NCBI GenBank assembly: GCA_965235635.1
Contig: CBDDYR010000001.1
Span: 306,622 to 370,621 of the forward strand
From: Fontibacterium meridianamericanum
Lineage (GTDB): Bacteria > Pseudomonadota > Alphaproteobacteria > Pelagibacterales > Pelagibacteraceae
Direction: 5' to 3'
Length of the DNA stretch: 64,000 bases
A program made the translations under genes and the position numbers. The number at the start of each line of letters is the position of its first letter. The first letter of the stretch is position 1. This document shows positions 9,460-16,728 of this stretch, piece after piece. Under the pieces are notes generated by a model. It made no database searches. It worked only from the letters and a program-made list of their open reading frames with translations, and was not told the DNA's origin.

Positions 9460-10824
9460 TTATTGTGTAGAACTAATTGTCTTCTTTAATTTTTCTACAA
9501 TTAAATCTATTTCTTGCTTTTGAATAATCAAAGGAGGAGATAAAGCAATAATATCTCCGGTTACTCTTACAAATAATTTTTGATCTCTAAAAGCTTCACA
9601 TAAAACATTATAAGCTCTTCTTGATGGTTTGTCCGGAATAGATTCTAATTCCACTGCTCCTATCAATCCAAGATTTCTTATATCTATAATATGTTTAGTA
9701 CCTTTTAATGAATGTAAAGCATCTTCCCAATATTTAGCAATTTCTGAAGCTCTATTTAATAAATTATCTTTTTTATAAACGTCAATAGTAGCAATGGCTG
9801 CTGCACATGCTAATGGATGTGCTGAATAAGTATATCCATGAAAAAAATCAATGACTTTAGGGTCTCCATTCATAAAAGTTTTGTAAATTTTATCTGATAC
9901 AAAAGTTGCAGCCATTGGAACAGTACCGCTTGTTAATCCTTTTGCTATAGTCATTAGATCAGGTTCAATATTAAAAAAATCTGCAGCAAATGGTTTTCCT
10001 AATCTTCCAAATCCAGTAATTACTTCGTCAAATATTAAAAATATATCGTTATCGGTACAAATTTTTCTTAATCTTTCTAAATAACCAACCGGTGGTATCA
10101 GCACTCCTGTTGATCCAGCGACTGGTTCTACAATAACTGCTGCGATATTGTCTGCTCCATGTTTTTCAATTTGATTTAATAAATCATCAGCAAGTTGAGC
10201 ACCCCATTTGGGTTGTCCTTTAGAATATGAATTGTGTTCTAGATTATGTGTATGAGGAAGATGATAAACGTCTGGCAAAAATCTTTCGAATTGTTTTCTA
10301 TTATTTACTATACCTCCAACTGACAATCCTCCAAACCCTGTTCCATGATAACCCCTCTCACGTCCTATTAAAATCCTTTTTGATGGCTTACCTATAGTTC
10401 TATAATAAGCTAAAGCAATTTTTAAAGCTGTTTCAACTGCCTCTGAGCCAGAATTGCTGTAAAAAACATGGTTTAAATTTTCTGGAGAAATATTCGTTAA
10501 CTTATTGCTTAACTCAAAAGCCTTGTAATGACCCATTTGAAATGAAGGAACAAAATCTAATTCAGCAGCTTGTTCTTGAATTGCTTTTACAATCTCGTCT
10601 CTATTATGACCCGCATTGCAACACCATAAACCTGCAACTGCATCTAAAATTTTATCTCCAGTTGGAGTGTAATAGTACATACCTTTAGATTTTGAGACTA
10701 TTCTTGGATCAACTTTAAAGTCCTGATTAGCCGTAAAAGGCATCCAAAAAGCCTCGAGATCATTAGGCTTATAATTAAGTTTTTGTTTTTGATCTTTATT
10801 AATAAAATCTTTGTTTAAAGCCAT
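9460..10824 (-). CDS. Omega-amino acid (beta-alanine):pyruvate aminotransferase, class III
   Basis: 454-residue PLP-dependent class III transaminase. The segment LEAFWMPFTANQDFK, with AGLWCCNAGHNR further on, closely resembles Pseudomonas omega-amino acid:pyruvate aminotransferase, which uses beta-alanine. The PLP lysine is in MTIAKGLTSG, after the FDEVITGFGRLG motif. A taurine- or other amine-pyruvate transaminase is possible. It heads the minus-strand run towards ribF and ileS. A candidate promoter (TTGCAA at 10875-10880, 18-bp spacer, TATAAA complement at 10851-10856) and a 14-bp palindrome lie just upstream. Confidence 0.85.
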   Translation of the reverse strand: MALNKDFINKDQKQKLNYKPNDLEAFWMPFTANQDFKVDPRIVSKSKGMYYYTPTGDKILDAVAGLWCCNAGHNRDEIVKAIQEQAAELDFVPSFQMGHYKAFELSNKLTNISPENLNHVFYSNSGSEAVETALKIALAYYRTIGKPSKRILIGRERGYHGTGFGGLSVGGIVNNRKQFERFLPDVYHLPHTHNLEHNSYSKGQPKWGAQLADDLLNQIEKHGADNIAAVIVEPVAGSTGVLIPPVGYLERLRKICTDNDIFLIFDEVITGFGRLGKPFAADFFNIEPDLMTIAKGLTSGTVPMAATFVSDKIYKTFMNGDPKVIDFFHGYTYSAHPLACAAAIATIDVYKKDNLLNRASEIAKYWEDALHSLKGTKHIIDIRNLGLIGAVELESIPDKPSRRAYNVLCEAFRDQKLFVRVTGDIIALSPPLIIQKQEIDLIVEKLKKTISSTQ

Positions 10825-10832
10825 AAGAGCAG

Positions 10833-10880
10833 TACTTTATAAAGTATAATTTTATATCTTCTACCTAAATTAGATTGCAA
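10833..10880 (-). promoter_or_regulatory. Candidate promoter and operator-like palindrome of the aminotransferase gene
   Basis: Read on the minus strand, TTGCAA (10875-10880) and TATAAA (10851-10856) are separated by 18 bp, a plausible sigma-70 promoter. The predicted transcription start falls in or beside a perfect 14-bp palindrome, TACTTTATAAAGTA (10833-10846), which ends nine bases before the start codon. Sites of this geometry often bind repressors, but no regulator can be named, and palindromes of A and T arise easily at this base composition. Confidence 0.35.
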
Positions 10881-10923
10881 AAAACTAAGAAAATATAGTC
10901 TTTTAAACGTTTTATTGTAATAT

Positions 10924-10959
10924 CCACCCCTTGAAATTTAATAGAACAATCATCATATA
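10924..10959 (+). promoter_or_regulatory. Sigma-32-like heat-shock promoter of groES-groEL
   Basis: CCACCCCTTGAA (10924-10935) matches the CTTGAA -35 element of RpoH promoters including the C-rich flank, and CATCATATA (10951-10959) lies 15 bp downstream in the position of the CCCCATNT-like -10 element. It sits about 70 bp before groES. No CIRCE operator (TTAGCACTC with its inverted repeat) is visible, so HrcA control is not indicated. Heat-shock sigma control of groESL is common in proteobacteria. Confidence 0.55.
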
Positions 10960-10968
10960 GCGTCAGGT

Positions 10969-10993
10969 ATGTAACTGTACAAAGAAGTTACGT
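10969..10993 (+). promoter_or_regulatory. Hairpin in the groES 5' leader
   Basis: GTAACT (10971-10976) and AGTTAC (10986-10991) form a perfect 6-bp stem around a 9-base loop, extendable by a U-G and an A-U pair. It is downstream of the predicted promoter and about 37 bases before the groES ATG, so it would be in the 5' untranslated RNA. It does not cover the ribosome binding site (GGAGA near 11016). It may stabilise the mRNA; no function is demonstrated. Confidence 0.35.
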
Positions 10994-11029
10994 TTCAATT
11001 AACAACTAATTTTACGGAGAATTAAATTA

Positions 11030-11326
11030 ATGAACTTTAGACCTTTACATGATCGTGTTCTTGTTCAACCTTTGGATGGAGAAGAAAAAACAGCAGGAGG
11101 AATAATCATACCAGATACAGCAAAAGAAAAACCTTCAGAAGGAAAAGTTATTGCTGTCGGACCTGGAGCAAAAACTGAAGATGGGAAAATTTTACCAATG
11201 GAAGTTAAAGTTGGAGACCTTGTTCTATTTGGAAAATGGTCAGGAACTGAAGTTAAAATTGACGGCGTTGAATATAGCATCATGAAAGAGTCTGACATCA
11301 TGGGCATCATGTCTAAAAAGAAATAA
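11030..11326 (+). CDS. groES: Co-chaperonin GroES
   Basis: 98 residues, standard Hsp10 length. It begins with the canonical FRPLHDRVLVQPL, includes the mobile-loop region EEKTAGGIIIPDTAKEKP and ends with IMGIMSKKK. GroES caps the GroEL ring during ATP-driven protein folding in the cytoplasm. A GGAG ribosome binding site lies ten bases upstream. groEL follows after 27 bases with its own strong AGGAGA, the standard groESL operon. Confidence 0.98.
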   Translation: MNFRPLHDRVLVQPLDGEEKTAGGIIIPDTAKEKPSEGKVIAVGPGAKTEDGKILPMEVKVGDLVLFGKWSGTEVKIDGVEYSIMKESDIMGIMSKKK

Positions 11327-11353
11327 ATAAAATATAAAAAAGGAGAAAAAAAA

Positions 11354-13024
11354 ATGGCAGGTAAAATTGTAAGATTTGATACAGATGCAAGAAATGCAAT
11401 GTTAAAAGGAGTTGATATACTTGCAAATGCTGTAAAGGTAACACTAGGACCAAAAGGGAGAAATGTAGTTATAGACAAATCGTTCGGTGCTCCTAGAATA
11501 ACTAAAGATGGAGTAACTGTTGCAAAAGAAATTGAGCTTGAAGATAAATTTGAAAATATGGGAGCTCAAATGGTTAAGGAAGTTGCTAGCAAAACTAATG
11601 AAGAAGCTGGTGACGGTACTACAACTGCAACTGTTTTAGCACAAGCAATCGCAAGAGAAGGTTGTAAGTATGTTGCTGCTGGAATGAATCCAATGGATTT
11701 AAAAAGAGGAATTGATTTAGCAGTAGAAGCAGTTATCACAAGAATTAAAGAAAGTTCAAAAAAAGTAAAAACTAGCGAAGAAATTGCACAAGTTGGAACT
11801 ATCTCTGCAAATGGTGAAAAAGAAATTGGAGATATGATTGCAAAAGCAATGCAAAAAGTTGGTAACGAAGGCGTTATTACAGTTGAAGAAGCAAAAGGTC
11901 TTTCAACAGAACTCGATGTAGTTGAAGGTATGCAATTTGATAGAGGATATCTATCTCCTTACTTTATTACTAATGCTGATAAAATGATTGCAGAATTAGA
12001 AGATCCATTAATCTTTATCACTGAAAAAAAATTAACTAATTTGCAACCTATGGTTCCTTTATTGGAGTCAGTTGTTCAGTCTAGCAGACCATTTTTAATT
12101 ATTGCTGAAGATGTTGAAGGCGAAGCTCTTGCAACTTTAGTTGTAAATAAATTAAGAGGCGGTTTAAAAGTCGTGGCCGTTAAAGCTCCTGGCTTTGGTG
12201 ATAGAAGAAAGTCAATGCTAGAAGATATTGCTATCTTAACTGGTGGTCAGGTTATATCTGATGATCTAGGTATTAAACTTGAAAACGTTAAGTTAAAAGA
12301 TCTTGGTCAATGTAAAAAAATCAGAGTTGATAAAGATAATACAACAATTGTTGACGGTGCAGGCAAAAAATCTGAAATAGAAGCAAGATGTGGCCAAATC
12401 AGAAAACAAATTGAAGAAACTACTTCTGATTACGATAAAGAAAAACTTCAAGAAAGATTGGCAAAACTTGCTGGTGGCGTTGCTATTATTAAAGTTGGTG
12501 GTGCCACAGAAGTTGAGGTTAAAGAGCGAAAAGACAGAGTAGAAGATGCGTTGAATGCTACTAGAGCAGCTGTACAAGAAGGTGTAGTCGTTGGTGGTGG
12601 ATGCGCATTATTATATGCTTCTGAAGCTTTAAATAATTTAAAACCAAAAGGTGATGATCAAAAAGCTGGCGTTGAAATAATCAGAAAAGCTTTACAATAT
12701 CCAATCAGACAAATCACAAGCAATGCTGGTGTTGATGGATCGGTAATTGTTGGAAAACTTATTGAAGGCAAAAAACCTTCTCAAGGTTATGATGCCCAAA
12801 GTGGTGAATATTGCGATATGTTTGCAAAAGGTATTATCGACCCAACTAAAGTTGTTAGAACAGCACTTCAAGATGCTTCTTCAATAGCAGGACTGCTTAT
12901 TACAACTGAGGCAATGATCGCAGATAAACCTGAAGATAAAAATTCTAATTCTGGTGGTGGTGGAATGCCAGGCGGAATGGGTGGTATGGGCGGAATGGGT
13001 GGTATGGGCGGAATGGGAATGTAA
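11354..13024 (+). CDS. groL: Chaperonin GroEL
   Basis: 556-residue Hsp60 forming the double-ring folding chamber. All regions are recognisable: KDGVTVAKEIELED, the GDGTTTATVLAQAI ATP site, KAPGFGDRRK in the apical domain, and a flexible C-terminal tail of repeated GGM units from about residue 535. The repeats are visible in the DNA as near-tandem units around 12955-13020. An AGGAGA Shine-Dalgarno precedes the ATG by seven bases. It is followed by a strong terminator. Codon choice is visibly richer in G and C than in neighbouring genes, as expected for high expression. Confidence 0.98.
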   Translation: MAGKIVRFDTDARNAMLKGVDILANAVKVTLGPKGRNVVIDKSFGAPRITKDGVTVAKEIELEDKFENMGAQMVKEVASKTNEEAGDGTTTATVLAQAIAREGCKYVAAGMNPMDLKRGIDLAVEAVITRIKESSKKVKTSEEIAQVGTISANGEKEIGDMIAKAMQKVGNEGVITVEEAKGLSTELDVVEGMQFDRGYLSPYFITNADKMIAELEDPLIFITEKKLTNLQPMVPLLESVVQSSRPFLIIAEDVEGEALATLVVNKLRGGLKVVAVKAPGFGDRRKSMLEDIAILTGGQVISDDLGIKLENVKLKDLGQCKKIRVDKDNTTIVDGAGKKSEIEARCGQIRKQIEETTSDYDKEKLQERLAKLAGGVAIIKVGGATEVEVKERKDRVEDALNATRAAVQEGVVVGGGCALLYASEALNNLKPKGDDQKAGVEIIRKALQYPIRQITSNAGVDGSVIVGKLIEGKKPSQGYDAQSGEYCDMFAKGIIDPTKVVRTALQDASSIAGLLITTEAMIADKPEDKNSNSGGGGMPGGMGGMGGMGGMGGMGM

Positions 13025-13080
13025 TGCCATTCCACACTGGAACATTCTAAAAACAAAAATTAAACAGATTATAAACCCTC

Positions 13081-13098
13081 AGAATGTAATTCCATTCT
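13081..13098 (+). repeat. Small hairpin in the groEL 3' untranslated region
   Basis: AGAATG (13081-13086) and CATTCT (13093-13098) form a perfect 6-bp stem with a 6-base loop between the groEL stop and the terminator. No U-run follows, so it is not itself a terminator; it may protect the mRNA end. Weak evidence. Confidence 0.3.
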
Positions 13099-13128
13099 TT
13101 CTATGCCAAATTTTCTAGAAAAAATTCA

Positions 13129-13162
13129 AAACCCCGGGCTAAAAATCCGGGGTTTTTTTTTG
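13129..13162. terminator. Bidirectional rho-independent terminator between groEL and hisG
   Basis: AAACCCCGG (around 13131) pairs with CCGGGGTTT (around 13148) across a short A-rich loop and is followed by a run of T on the plus strand. On the minus strand the same stem is also followed by T-rich sequence. It lies between convergent groEL and hisG, ending at the hisG stop, and so can serve both. It is the most convincing intrinsic terminator in the window. Confidence 0.85.
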
Positions 13163-13163
13163 A

Positions 13164-13832
13164 CTATTTTAGAAAATTTAAAAATTTATTTTTCGCAATT
13201 TTTTTTGAAATAAAAATACAGGCTGAACTTTTTAATATTATTCCATCATTTATAATCCTTAAATTATTAGCTTTTAAAGTTAAGCCTGTAGAAGTTATGT
13301 CTGTGATCAATTCTGAAGAGCCAGTAAACGGATAGGACTCTGTTGCTCCTAAACTTGGAACAACTCGAAACTGACTCACCCCTTTTGATAAAAAGAAAGA
13401 TTCAGTTAGATTTGGATATTTAGTTGCAACTCTCATTCGACGGCCATATTTTTCTCTAAATTCAAAACTGACTTCCTCTAAATCAGCCATATTTTGAACA
13501 TCTAACCAATCTTTTGGAACAGCTACTACCAAATCAGCAAAACCAAAATTTAGTTTTTTAAAAATCTTAACATTTTTTGAATAAACATCAGGCAACTCTT
13601 TGAGTAAATCAAGTCCAGAAATGCCAATATCTAAAGTTCCATCATTAATTCTTTCAATTATTTCTTTAGCGTGTAAAAAAATTCCATCTATTTCATTTTT
13701 GTTTTTAATATTAAAAAAATAATTTCTATCTCCAAAAGAATTTACTACTTCAAGCTTCTTACTTTTTAAAAAAGCTAAAGACTCATCCTTTAGTCTTCCT
13801 TTGCTAGGTAACCCTATTTTTATTTTTGACAT
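13164..13832 (-). CDS. hisG: ATP phosphoribosyltransferase, short form (catalytic subunit)
   Basis: 222 residues. HisG condenses ATP and PRPP, the first step of histidine synthesis. The start KIGLPSKGRLKDES and the PRPP-binding loop DITSTGLTLKANN are diagnostic. The length is that of the short HisG type, which lacks the C-terminal regulatory domain and needs HisZ as a partner; hisZ lies just upstream with a four-base gap. Last gene of the hisS-hisZ-hisG run, ending at the shared terminator. Confidence 0.95.
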   Translation of the reverse strand: MSKIKIGLPSKGRLKDESLAFLKSKKLEVVNSFGDRNYFFNIKNKNEIDGIFLHAKEIIERINDGTLDIGISGLDLLKELPDVYSKNVKIFKKLNFGFADLVVAVPKDWLDVQNMADLEEVSFEFREKYGRRMRVATKYPNLTESFFLSKGVSQFRVVPSLGATESYPFTGSSELITDITSTGLTLKANNLRIINDGIILKSSACIFISKKIAKNKFLNFLK

Positions 13833-13836
13833 AATT

Positions 13837-14148
13837 TTAAAGATTTATTAATTCGTTTAAATTAATTGCTCCACCAATAGCTGGTATATCCCTCTTATAA
13901 CCAAGGGTTTTAAGCAAACCATTATACTCTCCGCCTCTTGCCAATTCGATAATTTTAGAGCTTTTTTTTACACAAGCCAAAAAAACTAGTCCGGTGTAAT
14001 AATCAGTATTTCTTCCAAAATTAGTTTTAAAATTTATAAAATATTTTTTTCCTATTTTTTTATTTATTCTACTAATTTTTTTTAAATAATTTTTAATAGA
14101 TAAGTTGTTTAGTTTATTTTTTAAAAAAAAAGATAATATTTTACTTTC
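13837..14148 (-). pseudogene. hisZ: HisZ C-terminal part, separated from its N-terminal part by a frameshift
   Basis: Hand translation of the minus strand in the frame ending at a TAA (13837-13839) gives about 100 codons with no good start, containing NTDYYTGLVF and ELARGGEYNGLL, which match the C-terminal catalytic-like region of HisRS and HisZ. It continues the 14141-14926 ORF after a one-base shift near 14150-14155, where AAAGGC would restore the frame as AAAGC. The gene is therefore hisZ with a single-base insertion. Because short HisG needs HisZ, a sequencing error is more likely than true loss. Confidence 0.7.
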
Positions 14149-14926
14149 TGCCTTTCTGAAGTGACGTATTTATATTTAAAAAATCTCTAATAATTTTAAC
14201 ATTTTTTTTTCCTTTATAGTCATCTCTAGGATCTTTAATTTTTTTATTAAAACGTTTAATAATTTCAGAAACGGTTCTTCCTCCAATTATAGTATTGGGA
14301 TCTAATTTTTCTAAATCTTCAAGTCTTTGTATGTCCAATTTAATTGCTTTTTGATCTAGATCATAATTTGTCTCTAGCCTTTTCAACATATCTTCAAAAT
14401 ATTCTCTTCTAGAGAAATTTTTTACTAATCTTAACTTCCATCTAGCCGGAAGCTCCAAAGACTCGACTAAAATTTTAAATAACCCAACATCACCTAAGAT
14501 AACTTCTAAATTGTTAATTTTTTTTAATGGTTCTAATATAGAATTAATCAAAATATTTTCTGATTTATTACTTTTAGAATTAATAATTTCGCAGCCTATT
14601 TGATCAAAAACTTTTAAATCTCCTTCTTTGTTTAATCGATAAGCACTCCCAAAGTAACAATACTTTTCCTCATTATTTTTTTTTTCCTGAATATATTTTA
14701 ATGCTGTTGAAACTGTTAAATCGGGACGTAAGCTAATTTCTTTTCCAAATAAATCTTTATAAGTTAATGTAAATTTTTTAAACTGCTCCCCTGATCTCTC
14801 AGTTAATAAATTAGTGTCAATTAACAGATCTAAATCTGTAAAATTAAATTTATTTTTTTTAAAATTGCTTAATATTTTTTTAGAAAGATCTTCTTTTAAT
14901 TTCTTTTTTTCTAAACCCTGTTTCAT
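14141..14926 (-). CDS. hisZ: ATP phosphoribosyltransferase regulatory subunit, N-terminal part (frameshifted gene)
   Basis: 261 residues of a class II synthetase-like protein: LLIDTNLLTERSGEQ, then SLRPDLTVSTALKYI and YCYFGSAYRLNKEGDL, corresponding to the core HisRS motifs but without aminoacylation residues, as in HisZ. HisZ binds and regulates short-form HisG. The ORF stops at 14141 after a divergent LQKGRK tail; the remaining C-terminus is present in the next frame (13837-14148). Total length once joined is about 360 residues, normal for HisZ. The ATG shares a base with the hisS stop. Confidence 0.85.
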   Translation of the reverse strand: MKQGLEKKKLKEDLSKKILSNFKKNKFNFTDLDLLIDTNLLTERSGEQFKKFTLTYKDLFGKEISLRPDLTVSTALKYIQEKKNNEEKYCYFGSAYRLNKEGDLKVFDQIGCEIINSKSNKSENILINSILEPLKKINNLEVILGDVGLFKILVESLELPARWKLRLVKNFSRREYFEDMLKRLETNYDLDQKAIKLDIQRLEDLEKLDPNTIIGGRTVSEIIKRFNKKIKDPRDDYKGKKNVKIIRDFLNINTSLQKGRK

Positions 14927-16362
14927 TATTTAATCTCATTTAAAAGTTGATCTAATGCTACTGTTTTTTGCGACCCAGAGGACTCTTTCCAATCATCTCT
15001 GTCTTTTAGAGAGTCGGACATTTGCTTACCAATTTCCAAATTTTTAACTGTAACTGAATTCTTACTTACTTCATCATCTCCACATAAAATAACATAATTA
15101 CATCCTCGTTTGTCAGCATACTTTAATTGTGATTTTATATTGGCGCTTCCTGAATAAATCTCAGCGCTAATATTTTTTTTTCTTAATAAATTTAAAATCT
15201 TCACATAGTAATCCATATATTTTTCGTCAAAAACACATATTAAAATTGGAATTTCTTTTTCAACTTTAATCTTATTTTTTTGAAGAATGGCATAAATTAA
15301 ACGATCAAGACCAACTGAAATTCCGGTTGAAGGACAATCTTGATTATTAAAACGTTTTACAAGATCATCATATCTACCTCCTCCTCCGATTGATCCAAAC
15401 TCAATCTCTTCTCCTTTATTATTTTTAACTTCAAATGTAAGATTAGCCTCAAAAATAGGGCCCGTGTAATACTCAAGTCCTCTAACAACTGTGGGGTCAA
15501 AAATAAAATTTTCAAATTTTAGTAATGAAAAATATTTTTTTATTAAAATAAGTTCATTCACTCCATCTAATATAGTTTGATTATCTCCAGCTATTTTTTC
15601 TATTTTTTCAAAATTATTTTCTGAAAGATCTTTAATACTTAAAAAATTAATGATTTCTTTTATTTGAGACTCATTCAACTCTGCACCTTTGGTAAAATCT
15701 CCGGATTTATCTTTTCTACCCTTTCCTAGCAGATACTGAACACCTTCAAGTCCAACTCTATCTAACTTATCAATAGCTCTTAGTACTATTGATTGTTTAT
15801 TTTCTTCATTAATTTTTAACTTTTCTAACAATCCTTTTGTTAATTTTCGATTAGAGATTTTTATTATAAATTCTTTTTTAGTTAAACCGCAGCTAATTAA
15901 GATCTCTGAGATTAAAGAACATAACTCTGCATCAGAAAATAAATTACTAGTTCCTATATAATCTGCATCAAACTGCAAAAATTCTCTAAACCTTCCAGGA
16001 CCTGGCTTTTCATTTCTCCAAACCGTTCCTAATTGATATCTTTTGAATGGCCTTGGTAAATTATTAAAATTTTTAGCAGTATATCTAGCTAGAGGAGCTG
16101 TTAGATCATATCGTAATGAAAGCCATTTTTTATCATCCTCAAAAGAAAAAACTCCCTCTGAGGGTCTATCTTTATCAGGTAAAAATTTTCCAATACTATC
16201 CGTAAATTCGAAACTAGGAGTTTCAAGATATTGAAATCCATATTTAGCCATGATCTTTTTAATATTTGATATTAAAAGATCTCTTGCTAATAATTCTTCC
16301 TCTTGTCTATCTACAAAACCTGCTGGTAATTCACTGCTAGGTTTAAAAGTTTTTTTATTCAT
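14926..16362 (-). CDS. hisS: Histidyl-tRNA synthetase
   Basis: 478 residues from the ATG at 16360-16362 (MNKKTFKPSSELPAGF). An upstream in-frame start at 16410 would translate through tRNA-His and is rejected. Class II motifs are present: LRYDLTAPLARY, KRYQLGTVWRNEKPGPGR with FREFLQFDAD, and the histidine-site RGLEYYTGPIFEA, then an anticodon-binding C-terminal domain with GCNYVILCGDDEV. The start codon is only five bases after the CCA of its own substrate tRNA-His, on the same strand, so enzyme and tRNA probably share a transcript. It precedes hisZ and hisG. Confidence 0.95.
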   Translation of the reverse strand: MNKKTFKPSSELPAGFVDRQEEELLARDLLISNIKKIMAKYGFQYLETPSFEFTDSIGKFLPDKDRPSEGVFSFEDDKKWLSLRYDLTAPLARYTAKNFNNLPRPFKRYQLGTVWRNEKPGPGRFREFLQFDADYIGTSNLFSDAELCSLISEILISCGLTKKEFIIKISNRKLTKGLLEKLKINEENKQSIVLRAIDKLDRVGLEGVQYLLGKGRKDKSGDFTKGAELNESQIKEIINFLSIKDLSENNFEKIEKIAGDNQTILDGVNELILIKKYFSLLKFENFIFDPTVVRGLEYYTGPIFEANLTFEVKNNKGEEIEFGSIGGGGRYDDLVKRFNNQDCPSTGISVGLDRLIYAILQKNKIKVEKEIPILICVFDEKYMDYYVKILNLLRKKNISAEIYSGSANIKSQLKYADKRGCNYVILCGDDEVSKNSVTVKNLEIGKQMSDSLKDRDDWKESSGSQKTVALDQLLNEIK

Positions 16363-16367
16363 TAATT

Positions 16368-16444
16368 TGGTACAGCTGGGTGGATTCGAACCACCGACAT
16401 CTGGTTCCACAAACCAGCGCTCTAACCAACTGAGCTACAGCTGC
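16368..16444 (-). tRNA. tRNA-His (GTG)
   Basis: The minus strand folds as a complete tRNA with encoded CCA (16368-16370). The anticodon loop TTGTGGA, closed by CTGGT/ACCAG, gives anticodon GTG. The acceptor stem is GCAGCTG with CAGCTGT, ending in A73. The base before position 1 is T, so the usual G-1 is not encoded, and position 1-72 is a G-U wobble instead of being extended by G-1:C73. This derived form is known from many alphaproteobacteria. It is 5 bases upstream of hisS. Confidence 0.93.
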
Positions 16445-16492
16445 ATGTTTTTTTGTTTATAATATTATTTTGTTTTTAAATATATAATTCTA

Positions 16493-16555
16493 TTAGCTAA
16501 GCACTTGCTCAGCATGAGGATGGTGTCTGTGAGTAGATATATATTTTTTAATCAT
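16493..16555 (-). CDS. Candidate histidine-rich leader peptide ahead of tRNA-His-hisS-hisZ-hisG
   Basis: A 20-codon ORF from an ATG (16553-16555) to a TAA (16493-16495) in the gap between tRNA-Phe and tRNA-His. Its middle reads THRHHPH, four His codons in six positions. If translation begins at an upstream TTG (16587), two more His (FHFH) are added. The last codons form a hairpin with a 7-bp stem (16496-16502 with 16507-16513, one G-U pair). A His-rich peptide before histidine genes resembles attenuation leaders such as HisL. No U-run follows the hairpin, so the mechanism is unclear. Unrecognised and unproven. Confidence 0.4.
   Translation of the reverse strand: MIKKYISTHRHHPHAEQVLS
16496..16513 (-). 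promoter_or_regulatory. Hairpin at the end of the His-rich leader ORF
   Basis: On the minus-strand RNA, GCUGAGC (16513-16507) pairs with GCUUAGC (16502-16496), six Watson-Crick pairs and one G-U, closing a four-base loop. It covers the last codons of the His-rich ORF and ends at its stop codon. A ribosome stalled at the His codons a few codons upstream could change this structure, as in attenuators; this is inference. No poly-U tract follows, so it is not a standard terminator. Confidence 0.4.
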
Positions 16556-16605
16556 TTCAATTAGAGGTTGATTATCAATATGAAAATGAAATTGCAAATA
16601 AAAAA

Positions 16606-16681
16606 TGGTGGTCTGAGCTGGAATTGAACCAGCGACACAAGCCTTTTCAGGGCTCTGCTCTACCAACTGAGCTACCAGACC
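16606..16681 (-). tRNA. tRNA-Phe (GAA)
   Basis: The minus strand gives a full cloverleaf starting GGTCTGG, with acceptor 3' strand ending in A73 and an encoded CCA (16606-16608). The anticodon stem-loop GCCCTGAAAAGGC carries GAA. It is 47 bases downstream of maf and 161 bases upstream of tRNA-His, all on the same strand. Confidence 0.95.
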
Positions 16682-16728
16682 ACTGGGGACGTTTTTTTCA
16701 CAAAACAATTTATTAATCAATTAAAATA

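Noticed and set aside
11065..11478. Minus-strand ORF of 137 codons across groES and the start of groEL
   Set aside because: It is antisense to two highly conserved genes and resembles no protein family.
12868..13056. Minus-strand ORF with repeated PPIPPIPP
   Set aside because: It is the antisense of the GGM-repeat tail of groEL; no start or context supports a gene.
14141..14160. Programmed +1 frameshift in hisZ
   Set aside because: No known slippery motif or stimulatory structure was seen, HisZ is not known to use frameshifting, and similar single-base indels occur in five other places in the window.
16363..16410. Upstream extension of hisS (MEPDVGGSNPPSCTKL)
   Set aside because: These codons are read through tRNA-His and are not HisRS sequence; the ATG at 16360-16362 fits the family start.
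16556..16720. Longer version of the His-rich ORF starting at 16720
   Set aside because: The upstream part is tRNA-Phe read in frame (SGLVAQLVEQSPEKAC); only the part between the tRNAs is considered.
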